A DNA stretch of 64,000 nt, taken from NCBI RefSeq assembly GCF_013315815.1, contig NZ_CP046051.1, positions 1,364,001 to 1,428,000 on the forward strand, in the 5' to 3' direction. The position numbers were made by a program, and so were the translations under genes. Positions 18,641 through 28,305 of this stretch are shown here, one piece after another. This stretch comes from Caproicibacterium lactatifermentans (lineage in GTDB: Bacteria; Bacillota; Clostridia; Oscillospirales; Acutalibacteraceae). How positions within the stretch are numbered: the stretch's first letter is position 1; each line of letters begins with the position of its first letter. The notes under the pieces were generated by a model, which was not told the DNA's origin, did no database searches, and worked only from the letters and a program-made list of their open reading frames with translations.

Positions 18641-19576
18641 CTAGATACCCAAATGACACACAAAGTCATCTACCGTTGCTTCCGGCAGATTCATCTGCAG
18701 GTCCGGCGAATGAAACAATGCGATATTTTCCACATGACGAATGCCCTCCCCCGGCTCTACTGTGTAGAGAGGCGAAAGCGTGCGCAGGTCCGCGTAGTCG
18801 TCGCAGATATACGTTTCCAGCGAAGAACCAAAGTCTGGATACGGCTGCCCCACCGCATGAACAAAGCGCTTAACCAGCGTACAGCCGTGATTGGAGTATC
18901 CAACCCAGCCCTGCAGGTCATTCACACCGAATTTTAAATTCTTTCCATACAGGGACTGCCGTACCAAAATATACTTATCCCCCAGTGACAGCCGCTCATC
19001 CCGGAAACTGGAAAAAGGCCATAGGCTGAAGTTCCGGTTCGGCATGTGTTTTTCCTCACTGCCAACGTTCTGCGGAATAACCACTATACCGCCCGGCGCC
19101 AGCATGGTGCTGCCGCATAAAGACAAACGCTTCTTTTCATGGGAACAGTTCCGCAGCTTATTGACAATCATTAGGTCAGAGGCATCTGCCCCCATCATAA
19201 CGTCAAAGGACAGCTGCAGGTCATTTTTTTTCTGCTGCGGCGGTGTAAAGCTGACACCGCCGTTCAGCAGGCCGTAAACAACCGGTTCGTTGTCCGGGTA
19301 ATAGCTTTGCGGCATTCGGTCCGGCGCAGGGCAGATACGGTGACCGCCATATTCATAAAATGCCGCTTTCGGTCCATAATAGGCTTTTAGCTTTTCATTG
19401 GCAAAGACGTGGCTTCTCTCCTCATCCCAGTAAAGCAGGTTGGGACCGTCCAAAAAGCCGATACGGGCAATGCGCGGGCCAAAGTCAATGGTAACCAGTA
19501 CATCAATAAAGTGGTTGCTGATGCGCAGGCATCGGCCGTAGTTACTGTACTCCACTTCCTTGACATCGATACTCAT
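18641..19576 (-). CDS. Unknown protein, possibly galactose-mutarotase-like fold
   Basis: I do not recognise a named family. 311 residues, soluble, no signal peptide. The pattern of beta-strand-rich sequence with FGPRIARIGFLDGPNLLYWDEE near the start, YEYGGHRICPAPDR and a C-terminal VEPGEGIRHVENIALF is reminiscent of aldose-1-epimerase-like domains of unknown function that bind sugars; this is an impression, not an identification. The start is ATG 19576, which overlaps the tmcAL stop as ATGA and follows AAGGTGAG; a GTG at 19585 is less well placed. It is coupled to tmcAL, with no evident functional link. Confidence 0.7.
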   Translation of the reverse strand: MSIDVKEVEYSNYGRCLRISNHFIDVLVTIDFGPRIARIGFLDGPNLLYWDEERSHVFANEKLKAYYGPKAAFYEYGGHRICPAPDRMPQSYYPDNEPVVYGLLNGGVSFTPPQQKKNDLQLSFDVMMGADASDLMIVNKLRNCSHEKKRLSLCGSTMLAPGGIVVIPQNVGSEEKHMPNRNFSLWPFSSFRDERLSLGDKYILVRQSLYGKNLKFGVNDLQGWVGYSNHGCTLVKRFVHAVGQPYPDFGSSLETYICDDYADLRTLSPLYTVEPGEGIRHVENIALFHSPDLQMNLPEATVDDFVCHLGI

Positions 19577-20778
19577 GTACAACACTCACCTTTTTCAAGT
19601 ACCAGTATTCCAGCAGTTTCATCCAGCCCTGCCGGACATGGTCTTGGGCAGCACAGTGCCCAGATATTTGTTGCTCTGCGTTCTAATGAAAGCACGTTTT
19701 GCCCCGTGCTGTCAAGTCTTTGTTTGTCGGAAGTATGTGTCAGCAGAGGCAGTGCACCCTTCCCCGCGGCACAGGCAAGGACCTGCCGGCCGCCGGGACC
19801 GAAGCCCAAGATGTGCAGATAGGGCGGATAATCGGTACTGTCTGCCGCACGCAAGCCAAGAAAAGCAGAAAGCACCACCCGATGCAGCCGTGCCAGACTG
19901 TAGCGCCGGGTTTTTGTGAGGCGAAACAATTCTTCCAGCGAACACGCCCTTTGTGCCGCCTTGAAGATCCGGTTTTCCAGCCCCTCGGAAAGGTCGGGCA
20001 AGCTGGCATATTCCGCGCGTGACATAGTGCGCAGACGATACAGGACTGCACGCTCCAGCCGGTCAAGAGAGGCTGGTGCCCTGCCCGCCTGCAGTTCCCG
20101 CCGCACAACGGCGGCGCTTCCTTCCGGCAGTGCATCGGCCCAGTTTCCATGGCTCTGCACCAATGTTCGGATACGGCTGGCAGAAGGAATGCTGCTTTCG
20201 GACATACTGCCGTGTTCTGCTCCCTGCCGGCAGATGGTAAATGGCTGCATACGGCTTTGCTGTATTTTCATTGCCTTACAATACTCAATTCCCAAAATGT
20301 TGTTGGGCGTACGCAGCAGTGCAGCCGTATCCGCCCCTGCCAGCGCAGTCACGGCTGCTTCCCGGGCCACGGCAAACGGCGTGCCGTCTTTCATCAGCCG
20401 CCGCAGCCGGGAACCGAATTCCGGGCACAGCAGCACTTCCGCGGCACGCTGCAACTGGTCTGCACTGCCGCATTCACTTCCAAAGGCCAGCATATCCGCG
20501 CCCAGCGCATCCGCCAGTGCCACCCCGCCCCGCGCAAAAGTTTCCGCACCGGAAACAGCCCATGGAACCGGCAGCTCGGCGACCAAATCCACGCCGCCCG
20601 CAAGGGCCTGTCGGGTTCGCGCCCACTTGGAAAAGCAGGCCGCCGCGCCCCGCTGCAAAAAGCTGCCGCTCATAATGGCCGCCACATGGGTGGCACCCGC
20701 CGCACGCACCGCACGCACCAGCGCCATATGGCCGCGGTGGAATGGGTCATATTCTGCAATAATGATTGCCAGCTGCAT
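19573..20778 (-). CDS. tmcAL: tRNA(Met) cytidine acetate ligase (TmcAL/YlbM family)
   Basis: Forms N4-acetylcytidine at the wobble position of elongator tRNA-Met from acetate and ATP. The 401-residue protein starts MQLAIIIAEYDPFHRGHMAL, with the HxGH nucleotidyltransferase motif (HRGH, residues 14-17), followed by AIMSGSFLQRGAAACFSKWARTR and LPVPWAVSGAETFA, all family hallmarks, and IPSASRIR further on. The sequence is Ala/Arg-rich towards the C-terminus, where conservation is usually low. It uses acetate, and ackA lies divergently upstream. Confidence 0.88.
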   Translation of the reverse strand: MQLAIIIAEYDPFHRGHMALVRAVRAAGATHVAAIMSGSFLQRGAAACFSKWARTRQALAGGVDLVAELPVPWAVSGAETFARGGVALADALGADMLAFGSECGSADQLQRAAEVLLCPEFGSRLRRLMKDGTPFAVAREAAVTALAGADTAALLRTPNNILGIEYCKAMKIQQSRMQPFTICRQGAEHGSMSESSIPSASRIRTLVQSHGNWADALPEGSAAVVRRELQAGRAPASLDRLERAVLYRLRTMSRAEYASLPDLSEGLENRIFKAAQRACSLEELFRLTKTRRYSLARLHRVVLSAFLGLRAADSTDYPPYLHILGFGPGGRQVLACAAGKGALPLLTHTSDKQRLDSTGQNVLSLERRATNIWALCCPRPCPAGLDETAGILVLEKGECCT

Positions 20779-20838
20779 GGGTTCCTTTCTCCCTTTTTAA
20801 CAATTACCGGACTTGAATTTCTATGCTTTTTGTATTAT

Positions 20839-20844
20839 TATAAT
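20839..20844 (+). promoter_or_regulatory. Putative -10 element upstream of ackA
   Basis: TATAAT at 20839-20844, 70 bp before the ackA start. TTGAAT lies at 20813 but with a 20-base spacer, longer than ideal. The AT-rich stretch TATTATTATAATA reads as a -10 on both strands and may also serve tmcAL. Confidence 0.4.
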
Positions 20845-20913
20845 ACCGTATTTAGGCTCTTTCCAAGCTGAATGACATAGAAAATGAATAAATGAATAAT
20901 GGAGGTTCCAAAA

Positions 20914-22167
20914 ATGAAAGTTCTTGTCATCAATGCGGGCAGTTCTTCTTTGAAATATCAGCTGATTGATATGGATACGGAAAAAATGATGTGCAAAGGC
21001 AACTGTGAGCGCATCGGTCAGGAAAATGGTCACTTTGGTGTGACCACTGCTGACGGCCGCAAAATGGGTGAGGATGTTTCCATTCCCAATCATAAGGCCG
21101 CTTTTGAGATGGTCACAAAAGTTCTGGTGGACAAAACTTATGGCGTCATCAAAGACCTGAGTGAGGTTTCCGCGATTGGCCACCGCATTGTGCAGGGCGG
21201 CGATTTGTTTAAGTCCTCTGTTCTTGTCACTGATGAAGTGAAGAAAGGCATTGAAAGCCTTATTCCGCTGGCACCACTGCACAACCGCCCCGAACTGGAC
21301 GGCATCAATGCCTGCCAGGAAGTTTTTGGCAAAGACATGCCGGAAGTTGTTGTATTTGATACCAGCTTCCATTCTACCATGCCCGCAAAGGCCTTTATCT
21401 ATCCGATTCCGTGGGAATACTACGAAAAGTACAAAATCCGTCGCTACGGCTTCCACGGCACCAGCCACCGTTATGTTTCCATGCATGTTGCCCACCTGAT
21501 GCATGAACCAATTGAAGACCTGAAGATTATCAGCTGCCACATTGGCAACGGCTCCTCCATTACAGCTATTGAGGGCGGCAAAGTAGTAGATACCAGCATG
21601 GGCCTGACGCCTCTGGACGGCTTCATGATGGGCACACGTTCCGGCTCCCTGGACCCCTCCGTTGTTACATATATTATGAAAGAAGAAAACCTGACACCGG
21701 ACCAGATGGACAACATCCTGAACCGCAAATCCGGTATGCTGGGTGTTTCCGGCTATGCGGATGACCGTGATGTCACCAATGCAGAAATCCGCGGCGAACA
21801 CCGTTCAATCCTGACTCATCAGATTCTGAACTATCAGATTGCAAAGTTCATCGGCGCATACGCTGCTGCTATGAACGGCGTAGATGTCATTACCTTTGAA
21901 GCAGGCATCGGTGAAAACCAGCCTGTCATGCGTTACAACGTCTGCCGTTATCTGCACTACATGGGTGTTAAGATTGACGGTGTGGCAAACGATGCAACAA
22001 AGCTTGGCAAAGAAGGCAAAATCAGCGCATTTGATTCTCTGGTACCAGTGTATGTCATCAATACCAACGAGGAACTGATGATTGCCCGCGATACCCGTGA
22101 CATTGTTGATAAACTGACCTACGCAAAGACAGAAGATAAGACAGTTGTCGACCCGGAAGACATCTAA
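20914..22167 (+). CDS. ackA: Acetate kinase
   Basis: Converts acetyl phosphate + ADP to acetate + ATP, the energy-yielding step of acetate fermentation. The 417-residue protein starts MKVLVINAGSSSLKYQLID, has VFDTSFH, the HGTSHRYV motif, HIGNGSSITAI, GLTPLDGFMMGTRSG and FEAGIGEN. The start ATG 20914 follows GGAGG; five upstream codons in frame are not part of the family. No phosphotransacetylase gene is adjacent, unlike the frequent pta-ackA pair. Confidence 0.97.
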   Translation: MKVLVINAGSSSLKYQLIDMDTEKMMCKGNCERIGQENGHFGVTTADGRKMGEDVSIPNHKAAFEMVTKVLVDKTYGVIKDLSEVSAIGHRIVQGGDLFKSSVLVTDEVKKGIESLIPLAPLHNRPELDGINACQEVFGKDMPEVVVFDTSFHSTMPAKAFIYPIPWEYYEKYKIRRYGFHGTSHRYVSMHVAHLMHEPIEDLKIISCHIGNGSSITAIEGGKVVDTSMGLTPLDGFMMGTRSGSLDPSVVTYIMKEENLTPDQMDNILNRKSGMLGVSGYADDRDVTNAEIRGEHRSILTHQILNYQIAKFIGAYAAAMNGVDVITFEAGIGENQPVMRYNVCRYLHYMGVKIDGVANDATKLGKEGKISAFDSLVPVYVINTNEELMIARDTRDIVDKLTYAKTEDKTVVDPEDI

Positions 22168-22208
22168 TTATTCCGGTCCCTTGTCATAAAAAGCAGAAAT
22201 TTTTGAAA

Positions 22209-22250
22209 CAAAAAGGTCTTGCCAGAGTATTCTCTGCAAGGCCTTTTTTC
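22209..22250. terminator. Intrinsic terminator between ackA and the AlaX-type gene
   Basis: Inverted repeat AAAAAGGTCTTGC...GCAAGGCCTTTTTT (one G-T pair) around a CAGAG/CTCTG inner stem. T tracts occur on both strands, so it can serve both converging genes. Confidence 0.8.
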
Positions 22251-22292
22251 TGTCCAGTCTTTGCTGCCTTCCAAAGGACAAAAATTGATTGA

Positions 22293-23447
22293 TTATTTTT
22301 GTGCAAACCAGTTTTCAATTTTGGTGCAGGAAGCCTGTACCTGTCCCTGTATGAAATTTGGTTTGCCGCCGCCGCGGCCGTTCAGCGCCGCACTCATTTC
22401 TTTGCCCAGCGGACGCACGTCCTCTTTTTCGCTGGCCAAAACAAAACGATACCTGCCGTCTTTTCCGCTGAAAACAGCTGCTGCACGCGGACACTTGGAC
22501 GCCAGCAGTGACGCATAATGGCGCAGATCATCCGGCCGCAAACCATCTTCAAAACAACACAGAAGGCCATTTTCACCCGGTGTGGCTTCGTTTGCCTTGA
22601 CAGTGAAAAGTTCGTTCTGTACGCTATCCAGCCGGCGCTGCAGGGTGTCTTTTTCTTCGAGAACATGCTGTACGGCTTCCGCCGCCTTCTCCGGTTTTGC
22701 GGAAAGCAGATTGGAAACCGCACTGATGTCAGCAAGGCGGCCGCTGTAATCTTTCAGCGCGCGGCTGCCGCACAGCATAAAGATGCGTACACCGCCCTTG
22801 TAGTGCATCCAATTCAGCACCTTGACCATACCGACTTCACCGGTGTGCGCGACGTGTGTGCCGCAGCAAGCGCAGACATCATAGCCGGGAATCGTTACAA
22901 TGCGCACACGGCCGGTCAGTTCCTTTTTGCTGCGATAGTCCAGCGTTTTCAATGTTTCCGCGTCCGGGTAACTTATCTGCACCGGCAGGTCTTGGTAAAC
23001 GGCCTCATTGGCAAGACGCTCCCCCAGCAGAATCTGGCTTTCATCCAGCGGCTTGTCCAAATCCAGCGTCACACAGGTACTGCCCATGTGAAAGCCGACA
23101 TTGGTAACACCGAAAAAGCGGTGCAGCACACCGGAAAGAATATGCTCACCTGTATGTTCCTGCATACGCGAACGGCGCAGTGGCCAGTTAATGCCGCCGG
23201 TCACCTGCTTGCCAACCGGAAGAGGTGCGTCTGTTTGGTGCAGAATCAAGCCGTCCTTGATATGTGTATCCAGCACATTTACGCGGTCCAACACACCTTG
23301 GTCGCCCGGCTGTCCGCCGCCTTCCGGATAAAAAGCAGTGCGGTTCAAGACAATCTGCCAGCCAGACTTTGTTTTTTCACAGGAAAGCACCTTTGCACGA
23401 AAAGTACGCTGATAGCTATTTTCATAATACAGTTTTGCAGTTTCCAA
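22293..23447 (-). CDS. Alanyl-tRNA editing protein (AlaX-type) with DHHA1 domain
   Basis: Hydrolyses mischarged Ser- or Gly-tRNA(Ala). The 384-residue protein has an AlaRS-like N-terminal domain (RTAFYPEGGGQPGDQG), the zinc-binding EHTGEH (His about 98 and 102), the second zinc motif CACCGTHVAHT, and a C-terminal DHHA1-like domain after a coiled-coil region (EEKDTLQRRLDSVQNELF), ending in NGRGGGKPNFIQGQVQ. This layout is the long AlaX form. The start is TTG at 23447: GAGGTG lies eight bases upstream and it gives the family N-terminus METAKLYYENSY. The ATG at 23540 would add 31 unrelated residues. Confidence 0.88.
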   Translation of the reverse strand: METAKLYYENSYQRTFRAKVLSCEKTKSGWQIVLNRTAFYPEGGGQPGDQGVLDRVNVLDTHIKDGLILHQTDAPLPVGKQVTGGINWPLRRSRMQEHTGEHILSGVLHRFFGVTNVGFHMGSTCVTLDLDKPLDESQILLGERLANEAVYQDLPVQISYPDAETLKTLDYRSKKELTGRVRIVTIPGYDVCACCGTHVAHTGEVGMVKVLNWMHYKGGVRIFMLCGSRALKDYSGRLADISAVSNLLSAKPEKAAEAVQHVLEEKDTLQRRLDSVQNELFTVKANEATPGENGLLCCFEDGLRPDDLRHYASLLASKCPRAAAVFSGKDGRYRFVLASEKEDVRPLGKEMSAALNGRGGGKPNFIQGQVQASCTKIENWFAQK

Positions 23448-23693
23448 AACACGAACACCTCGGCTGTATAAATTTTCTTTTCCTACATTATACCGCATGG
23501 GAAAGGGATATATAATTCCTTTATTGAAATATAAAGTCATTCCCGCAGATGCAGATAAATTCCTGTCCGGCTTTCTTGAACAAGTTGTAAAGAATGTTTA
23601 AAATTACTTTATATCTCATTGAAATAGCGCCGTCCCTGTTGTACAATCGATAACAAAGACGAATTTTTTCATTTTTATAGAAGGTGGTATTAT

Positions 23694-24095
23694 ATGAATT
23701 GGCTGCAGAGGTTCATGTACGGGCGCCATGGTCCTGACCAACTGATGCTGGGGCTGTTTGTACTGTTCCTTATCCTCAATGTTGTCTGTCTGTTCCTTCA
23801 CGGTTTGCCCTACCTGATTTTTGCAGTTCTGTCGACTGCGGTCCTGCTGTTCGCACTGTACCGTATGCTGTCCCGTAAAAATGAAAAGCGCTGGGCGGAA
23901 AATCAAAAATTCCTTTCTATCATGCAGCCAGTTTTCCGTTCTTTTCAAACCGGGCGCGCACGCTGGGCAGACCGCAAGGTCTATCGCTACTACCGTTGCC
24001 CAAAGTGCAAAGCCACCCTACGTGTTCCGCGTGGACGCGGAAAGATCTGCATTAAATGTCCAGTCTGTAAAACAGAATTTATTAAAAAAGCGTAA
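23694..24095 (+). CDS. Small membrane protein with C-terminal zinc ribbon
   Basis: 133 residues; not a recognised named family. Hydrophobic segments at about 18-55 (LMLGLFVLFLILNVVCLFL and YLIFAVLSTAVLLFALY) predict two membrane helices, followed by a basic linker and a zinc ribbon with CPKC and CPVC knuckles (about 101-125). The layout (two helices, then a rubredoxin-like ribbon) recurs in small Clostridia proteins of unknown role. ATG 23694 follows AAGGTGG. It is a monocistronic gene ending at a terminator. Confidence 0.8.
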   Translation: MNWLQRFMYGRHGPDQLMLGLFVLFLILNVVCLFLHGLPYLIFAVLSTAVLLFALYRMLSRKNEKRWAENQKFLSIMQPVFRSFQTGRARWADRKVYRYYRCPKCKATLRVPRGRGKICIKCPVCKTEFIKKA

Positions 24096-24097
24096 AA

Positions 24098-24133
24098 GAA
24101 GGTCTTCGCAAAACAGCGAGGACCTTCTTTTTT
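24098..24133. terminator. Intrinsic terminator shared by the zinc-ribbon gene and phoR
   Basis: AAGAAGGTC and GACCTTCTT arms with an inner CGC...GCG pair, followed by TTTTTT. It overlaps the phoR stop codon on the opposite strand, where A-rich sequence supplies a shorter T run. Confidence 0.78.
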
Positions 24134-25883
24134 AATCCGGCAGGCTATTGTTTTCTGCTTTCGGGCAGGCCAGCGGCAGACGTACCGTAAAGGTGGAGCC
24201 TTCCCCGACCTTGCTTTCCACACTGATATCACCGCCGTATAAAACGGCGATGTGCTTCACGATAGAAAGTCCCAATCCCGTACCGCCGATTTCACGGGAT
24301 CGGCTGGTATCTACCCGGTAAAACCGCTCAAACAGACGCGGAATATGCTGCGGCGCAATCCCTATTCCCGTATCCTGTACCCGCACAGCAGCGGCCTCCC
24401 GCTGTACTGCACCCGTCACCGTAACGGTGCCGCCGGGCCGGTTATACTTGACCGCATTTTCAATCAGGTTGCCAAACAGCTGCTCCAGCCGCATGGGAGA
24501 ACAGCAGACATAAAGCGCAGGGTCCACCTGACAGCTGACAGTGACCTCATTTTTCTGTGCGGCGGGCTTCAGCCGCTTCACGCTGGCAGCAACCGCTTTC
24601 GCTACACTGACAGGGTGCGCCGCCGGGTCCTCCCGCATATTTTCCAAACGGGAAAGCGCCAGCATATCGTCAATCAGGTGCTGCAAACGTTCCGCTTCCA
24701 TATCCAGCACATCGTAAAAATAGGCTCGGGTTTCGGCATCACGATTTTCGCTTTTCAGCAGCTCGATGCTGGCACGGATAGAGGTCAGCGGTGTTTTCAG
24801 CTCATGGGTGACATTGCCCACAAATTCACTGCGCATCTGCTCTAAGCGCTTCATGCGGCTGATGTCACTGACAACAGCCAAAACACATTTATCCTCTTCC
24901 GCCACCGCCGCATACACGGTAAACTGCTGGCCCTCCGTCACACCGGCAATTTGTTCCTTATAGGGTACGCCGCTTATTCGTGCCTGCTGCATAACTCTGC
25001 CAACATGATTTAACAGCAGGCTGCTGTCAAGGGACGAACCGACCGCCAGATTGGGACAGGAAAGCAACTTTCGAAGCCGTTCATTAAAGAACAGGACGCG
25101 TCCCTCCCCGTCAATGGCAAGTACACCGTCGTCCATGCCTTCCAGCAAACTTTTCAGACGGCTTTGGCTGTGGCGCAGCTCTAGTATGGCATTTTCGGTA
25201 CTGCAGCTCATTCGATTAAACGAGCGTGCCAGTCTGCCTACCTCATCATTGGGATTCTTTACAGACATTCGGCTGCTGTAATTTCCCCGGCTGATTTCCT
25301 CCGCCGCACTGGTCAGTTCCTGAAGCGGCTGAAACGTGTGGGACAGCATCGGCAGTGTTGCCGCACATGCAATGAAAATGCCGACAGCCAAACAAATACC
25401 CGCTGTGACCGCCAAATTCCGCATGGCCGTATCCATTTCGGTTGTGCGCAGCGCTGCACGCAGAATATACTGGGCATTCACGCGCTGTGCCGCATACAAA
25501 TACCCTTCATGTGTGGTTTCACTCTGACGCAGGTCATAGCCGCGGCCGCTGTGCAGGGCTTGCTGTACCTCCGGCCGCTGCAAGTGGTTTTCGTGGATAT
25601 CCTTACATTCGCTGTCCCCAATCACACGGCCGCTTCGTTCAATAATGCTGACACGCACCTGCTGCCCTGCTTTTTGCAGGGCACTGCCAAGCCTCTGTGC
25701 TTCCTTCTGCGGATTTTCTGCAAACTGCTCGGACTCCAACGAAGAAAGGGACAGAACCGCGTCCAGCCGTCGGCTGAATTCCCGCTGATACTGGCTGCGC
25801 AGCTGAAAAGCGCATAACAAAAAAGCTGCCACAAAGCTGACCACAACAATCAGAACATTCAGCAGCGCCATTTTCTTTTTCAA
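24132..25883 (-). CDS. phoR: Phosphate-responsive sensor histidine kinase PhoR
   Basis: Membrane sensor kinase of the Pho two-component system. 583 residues: TM1 about 5-26, extracytoplasmic sensor about 27-150, TM2 about 155-178, HAMP about 179-235 (LQELTSAAEEISRGNYSSR), PAS-like domain about 240-345, HisKA with phospho-His H360 (THELKTPL) and HATPase with NLIENAVKYN, a VQDTGIGI box and GTGLGLSIVKH. The start overlaps the phoB stop by 4 bp (ATGA). Placement at the end of pst-phoU-phoB makes phosphate control the natural role. Confidence 0.92.
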   Translation of the reverse strand: MKKKMALLNVLIVVVSFVAAFLLCAFQLRSQYQREFSRRLDAVLSLSSLESEQFAENPQKEAQRLGSALQKAGQQVRVSIIERSGRVIGDSECKDIHENHLQRPEVQQALHSGRGYDLRQSETTHEGYLYAAQRVNAQYILRAALRTTEMDTAMRNLAVTAGICLAVGIFIACAATLPMLSHTFQPLQELTSAAEEISRGNYSSRMSVKNPNDEVGRLARSFNRMSCSTENAILELRHSQSRLKSLLEGMDDGVLAIDGEGRVLFFNERLRKLLSCPNLAVGSSLDSSLLLNHVGRVMQQARISGVPYKEQIAGVTEGQQFTVYAAVAEEDKCVLAVVSDISRMKRLEQMRSEFVGNVTHELKTPLTSIRASIELLKSENRDAETRAYFYDVLDMEAERLQHLIDDMLALSRLENMREDPAAHPVSVAKAVAASVKRLKPAAQKNEVTVSCQVDPALYVCCSPMRLEQLFGNLIENAVKYNRPGGTVTVTGAVQREAAAVRVQDTGIGIAPQHIPRLFERFYRVDTSRSREIGGTGLGLSIVKHIAVLYGGDISVESKVGEGSTFTVRLPLACPKAENNSLPD

Positions 25884-26590
25884 GTGTTCTCAGCCGCCTC
25901 CTGTGTACAAAATTTGTAGCCTACACCGCGCACAGTCAGGATTCGAGTGGGATTGTCCGGATTATCTTCTATTTTCTGACGCAGGTAACGCACATGAACG
26001 TCCACAGTGCGGGTATCGCCAAAATAGGCCACACCCCAGACTTTGTCCAACAGGGTGTCCCGTGTAAGAACCTTGCCCGCGTGACGCATCAACATACACA
26101 AAAGGTCAAATTCTTTTGCGGTCAGCTCCACTTCCTGCCCAACTTTTTGTACGGTATGGCGGGTAACGTCCACATGAATGCCCGCCCCATTCAGGACCGA
26201 CTCCGGCACGTTCGGCTGCCGAGAAGCACGCCGCAGCACCGCACGCACACGGGCACACAATTCCTTTATGCCGAACGGTTTTGTTATGTAGTCATCTGCG
26301 CCCATTTCCAGGCCCAGAACTTTATCAATTTCCTCCCCTTTTGCGGTCAGCATCAAAATGGGAATCGCGTGTGTTTTCTCGTTCTGCCGCAGAGCACGAC
26401 ATATCTGCAGACCATCCATTCCCGGCATCATCCAGTCCAGCAGGACGGCATCCGGCCGCCGCAGACGGATGCCCTGCAGCAGCGTTTCTCCGTCCGGAAA
26501 TTCGCCGGTTTCAAAGCCGGCGTCTTTTAAGCCAAATGCAATCAGCTTTCGAATATTCCGTTCATCATCTGCGATATACACCAGTGCCAC
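25880..26590 (-). CDS. phoB: Response regulator PhoB/PhoP, OmpR family
   Basis: Phosphorylated by PhoR; activates phosphate-starvation genes. 236 residues: receiver domain with acidic pair D8/D9 and phospho-acceptor D52 (LLDWMMPG), Lys of MGADDYITKPFG, then an OmpR winged HTH with VELTAKEFDLLCMLM and the end TVDVHVRYLRQKI...GVGYKF. I take the GTG at 26590 as start, because GAGGAGG sits eight bases upstream and the protein then begins ALVYIADDE. An ATG eight codons earlier (26614) is alternative. Confidence 0.92.
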   Translation of the reverse strand: MALVYIADDERNIRKLIAFGLKDAGFETGEFPDGETLLQGIRLRRPDAVLLDWMMPGMDGLQICRALRQNEKTHAIPILMLTAKGEEIDKVLGLEMGADDYITKPFGIKELCARVRAVLRRASRQPNVPESVLNGAGIHVDVTRHTVQKVGQEVELTAKEFDLLCMLMRHAGKVLTRDTLLDKVWGVAYFGDTRTVDVHVRYLRQKIEDNPDNPTRILTVRGVGYKFCTQEAAENT

Positions 26591-26634
26591 TGCCTGTTCC
26601 TCCTCTTCCGGCATTTCTCTTACAGGAAAGCCCG

Positions 26635-27312
26635 TCAGGGAATAATTTTCCCACCTTTATTTAAATCTTTGTGTTCCCCTGTTACCATATAGATAACCCA
26701 TTCCGCGATATTGGTTGCGTGGTCTCCCATGCGTTCCACATATTTAATAATGAACAATAAATCCGCGTCACGCATGACATGGGACGAATTCTGCGCAATG
26801 GACGTGCAAACTTCCAATACAATTTTCCCAAACAGAGCGTCCACTTCGTCATCGGCTTGGCAAATTTCTCTGGCCCGCTCCACATCTTGGCTTAGGAAAA
26901 CATCCATCGCTCCAGAAAACATATTATCCACTTTTTCCAGTGTGGCAACGATATGGCTAAGCGGCAAGCTTTGGCTGTCCGACAACCCCTCGGCAGCAAC
27001 CATTTCACAGATGTCCGCACACTGGTCCGCTTCCCGCTCCATATCCGTCAGGATTTTTAAACTGCCGGCAATGGTGCGCAGGTCACTGGCAATCGGCTGC
27101 TGACTGACAATTAGGTTCAGGCAAAGCTTCTCGTTTTCATTTTCCATATGGTCAATGCTGCCGTCACTTCCTGCAATCTGCCGGGCAAGTTCGGTATCCC
27201 CGGTACGAAGCACACGGATAGTAGACACAATCCGTTCGTGAATGGCATCTCCCATTTCGGTAATTCTCTGTGTAAGCTGTTCCAGCTCCTGGTCAAAATG
27301 TTTTCTGGGCAA
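26635..27312 (-). CDS. phoU: Phosphate-uptake regulator PhoU
   Basis: Helical protein that links Pst transport to PhoR signalling and damps the Pho response. 225 residues with two PhoU repeats, each having an E-x3-D metal motif (DMEREADQCADI and VERMGDHATNIAEW). The TTG at 27312 follows AGGGAGG at seven bases and gives the family N-terminus PRKHFDQELEQL; an ATG seven codons upstream overlaps that ribosome binding site. It sits between pstB and phoB. Confidence 0.92.
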   Translation of the reverse strand: MPRKHFDQELEQLTQRITEMGDAIHERIVSTIRVLRTGDTELARQIAGSDGSIDHMENENEKLCLNLIVSQQPIASDLRTIAGSLKILTDMEREADQCADICEMVAAEGLSDSQSLPLSHIVATLEKVDNMFSGAMDVFLSQDVERAREICQADDEVDALFGKIVLEVCTSIAQNSSHVMRDADLLFIIKYVERMGDHATNIAEWVIYMVTGEHKDLNKGGKIIP

Positions 27313-27376
27313 CTTGACTGCCTCCCTTATCATAGCATACTGACTGCATTCTGTCCAAATCTCCGCCCGGTCTTTG

Positions 27377-28282
27377 TCAGCCGAAACGGCCTGTAATATA
27401 GCGCTCGGTGCGTGCGTCTGTGGGGTTATTAAACATAGCGGTTGTATTTGTGTATTCCACCAAATGCCCCATCAGAAAAAATGCTGTATTGTCCGCAATG
27501 CGGGCCGCCTGCTGCATATTATGTGTCACAATAACGACCGTATACTTTTTGCGCAGGTCGTCCATCAGGTCCTCTATCTTCAGTGTAGAGATTGGGTCCA
27601 GCGCACTGGTGGGTTCATCCATCAATAGAATTTCTGGCTGCACAGCCAGCGCCCGTGCAATGCACAGCCGCTGTTGCTGCCCGCCGGACATACCCAGCGC
27701 GCTTTTTTTCAGCCGGTCTTTTACTTCGTCCCACAGGGCCGCTGCCTTTAGGCTGGTTTCCACAATCTCGTCCAGTTTTGCCTTGTTCTTAGTACCGTGA
27801 ATGCGTGGTCCATAGGCAATATTATCATAAATGCTCATGGGAAAGGGGTTGGCTTTTTGAAAGACCATGCCTGCCCGTTTGCGCAGCAGGGTTACATCCA
27901 TATCCGGTGCATAAATGTCCTGTCCGTCTATTGTAATGGAGCCGGTAATGCGGCAGCCAGGGACCAAATCATTCATACGGTTCAGCGTTTTCAGGCAAGT
28001 GGACTTGCCGCATCCAGAAGGCCCGATAAAAGCCGTAATGCGGTTTGATGCAATCCGCATAGTTAGATTTTTCAGCGCGTGCAGGGAATCCTGTGCACTT
28101 TCATAGTACAGGTTAAGATTTTCAATGCCGACTTTGACGTGGTCGATACCGGAAAGTTCCCCATAAACCGTTTTGTCCTCTTCCCCATCTGCCAGCTGTG
28201 CAGCAGTTTTTTCCTGCTGCGTTGTCTGCGGAGCGGCCGCTGTGCGGATACTGCTGCTCCATGTCATTTCTCCGTTATTCAT
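27377..28282 (-). CDS. pstB: Phosphate ABC transporter ATP-binding protein
   Basis: ATPase of the high-affinity phosphate importer. 301 residues: Walker [10 protein letters not shown], signature [14 protein letters not shown], Walker [13 protein letters not shown] and the D-loop/H-loop [11 protein letters not shown]. An N-terminal extension of about 45 residues (polar, [19 protein letters not shown]) precedes the usual start [10 protein letters not shown] and is unusual but behind a good ribosome binding site. ATG 28282 follows GGGAGG; an upstream in-frame ATG (28309) lacks one. Confidence 0.93.
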   Translation of the reverse strand: MNNGEMTWSSSIRTAAAPQTTQQEKTAAQLADGEEDKTVYGELSGIDHVKVGIENLNLYYESAQDSLHALKNLTMRIASNRITAFIGPSGCGKSTCLKTLNRMNDLVPGCRITGSITIDGQDIYAPDMDVTLLRKRAGMVFQKANPFPMSIYDNIAYGPRIHGTKNKAKLDEIVETSLKAAALWDEVKDRLKKSALGMSGGQQQRLCIARALAVQPEILLMDEPTSALDPISTLKIEDLMDDLRKKYTVVIVTHNMQQAARIADNTAFFLMGHLVEYTNTTAMFNNPTDARTERYITGRFG

Positions 28283-28305
28283 ACGCAACCTCCCTATTTT
28301 TCGGT

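Noticed and set aside
20779..20913. Riboswitch or T-box upstream of ackA
   Set aside because: The 135-bp gap has AT-rich promoter-like sequence but no conserved riboswitch core or specifier stem that I can recognise.
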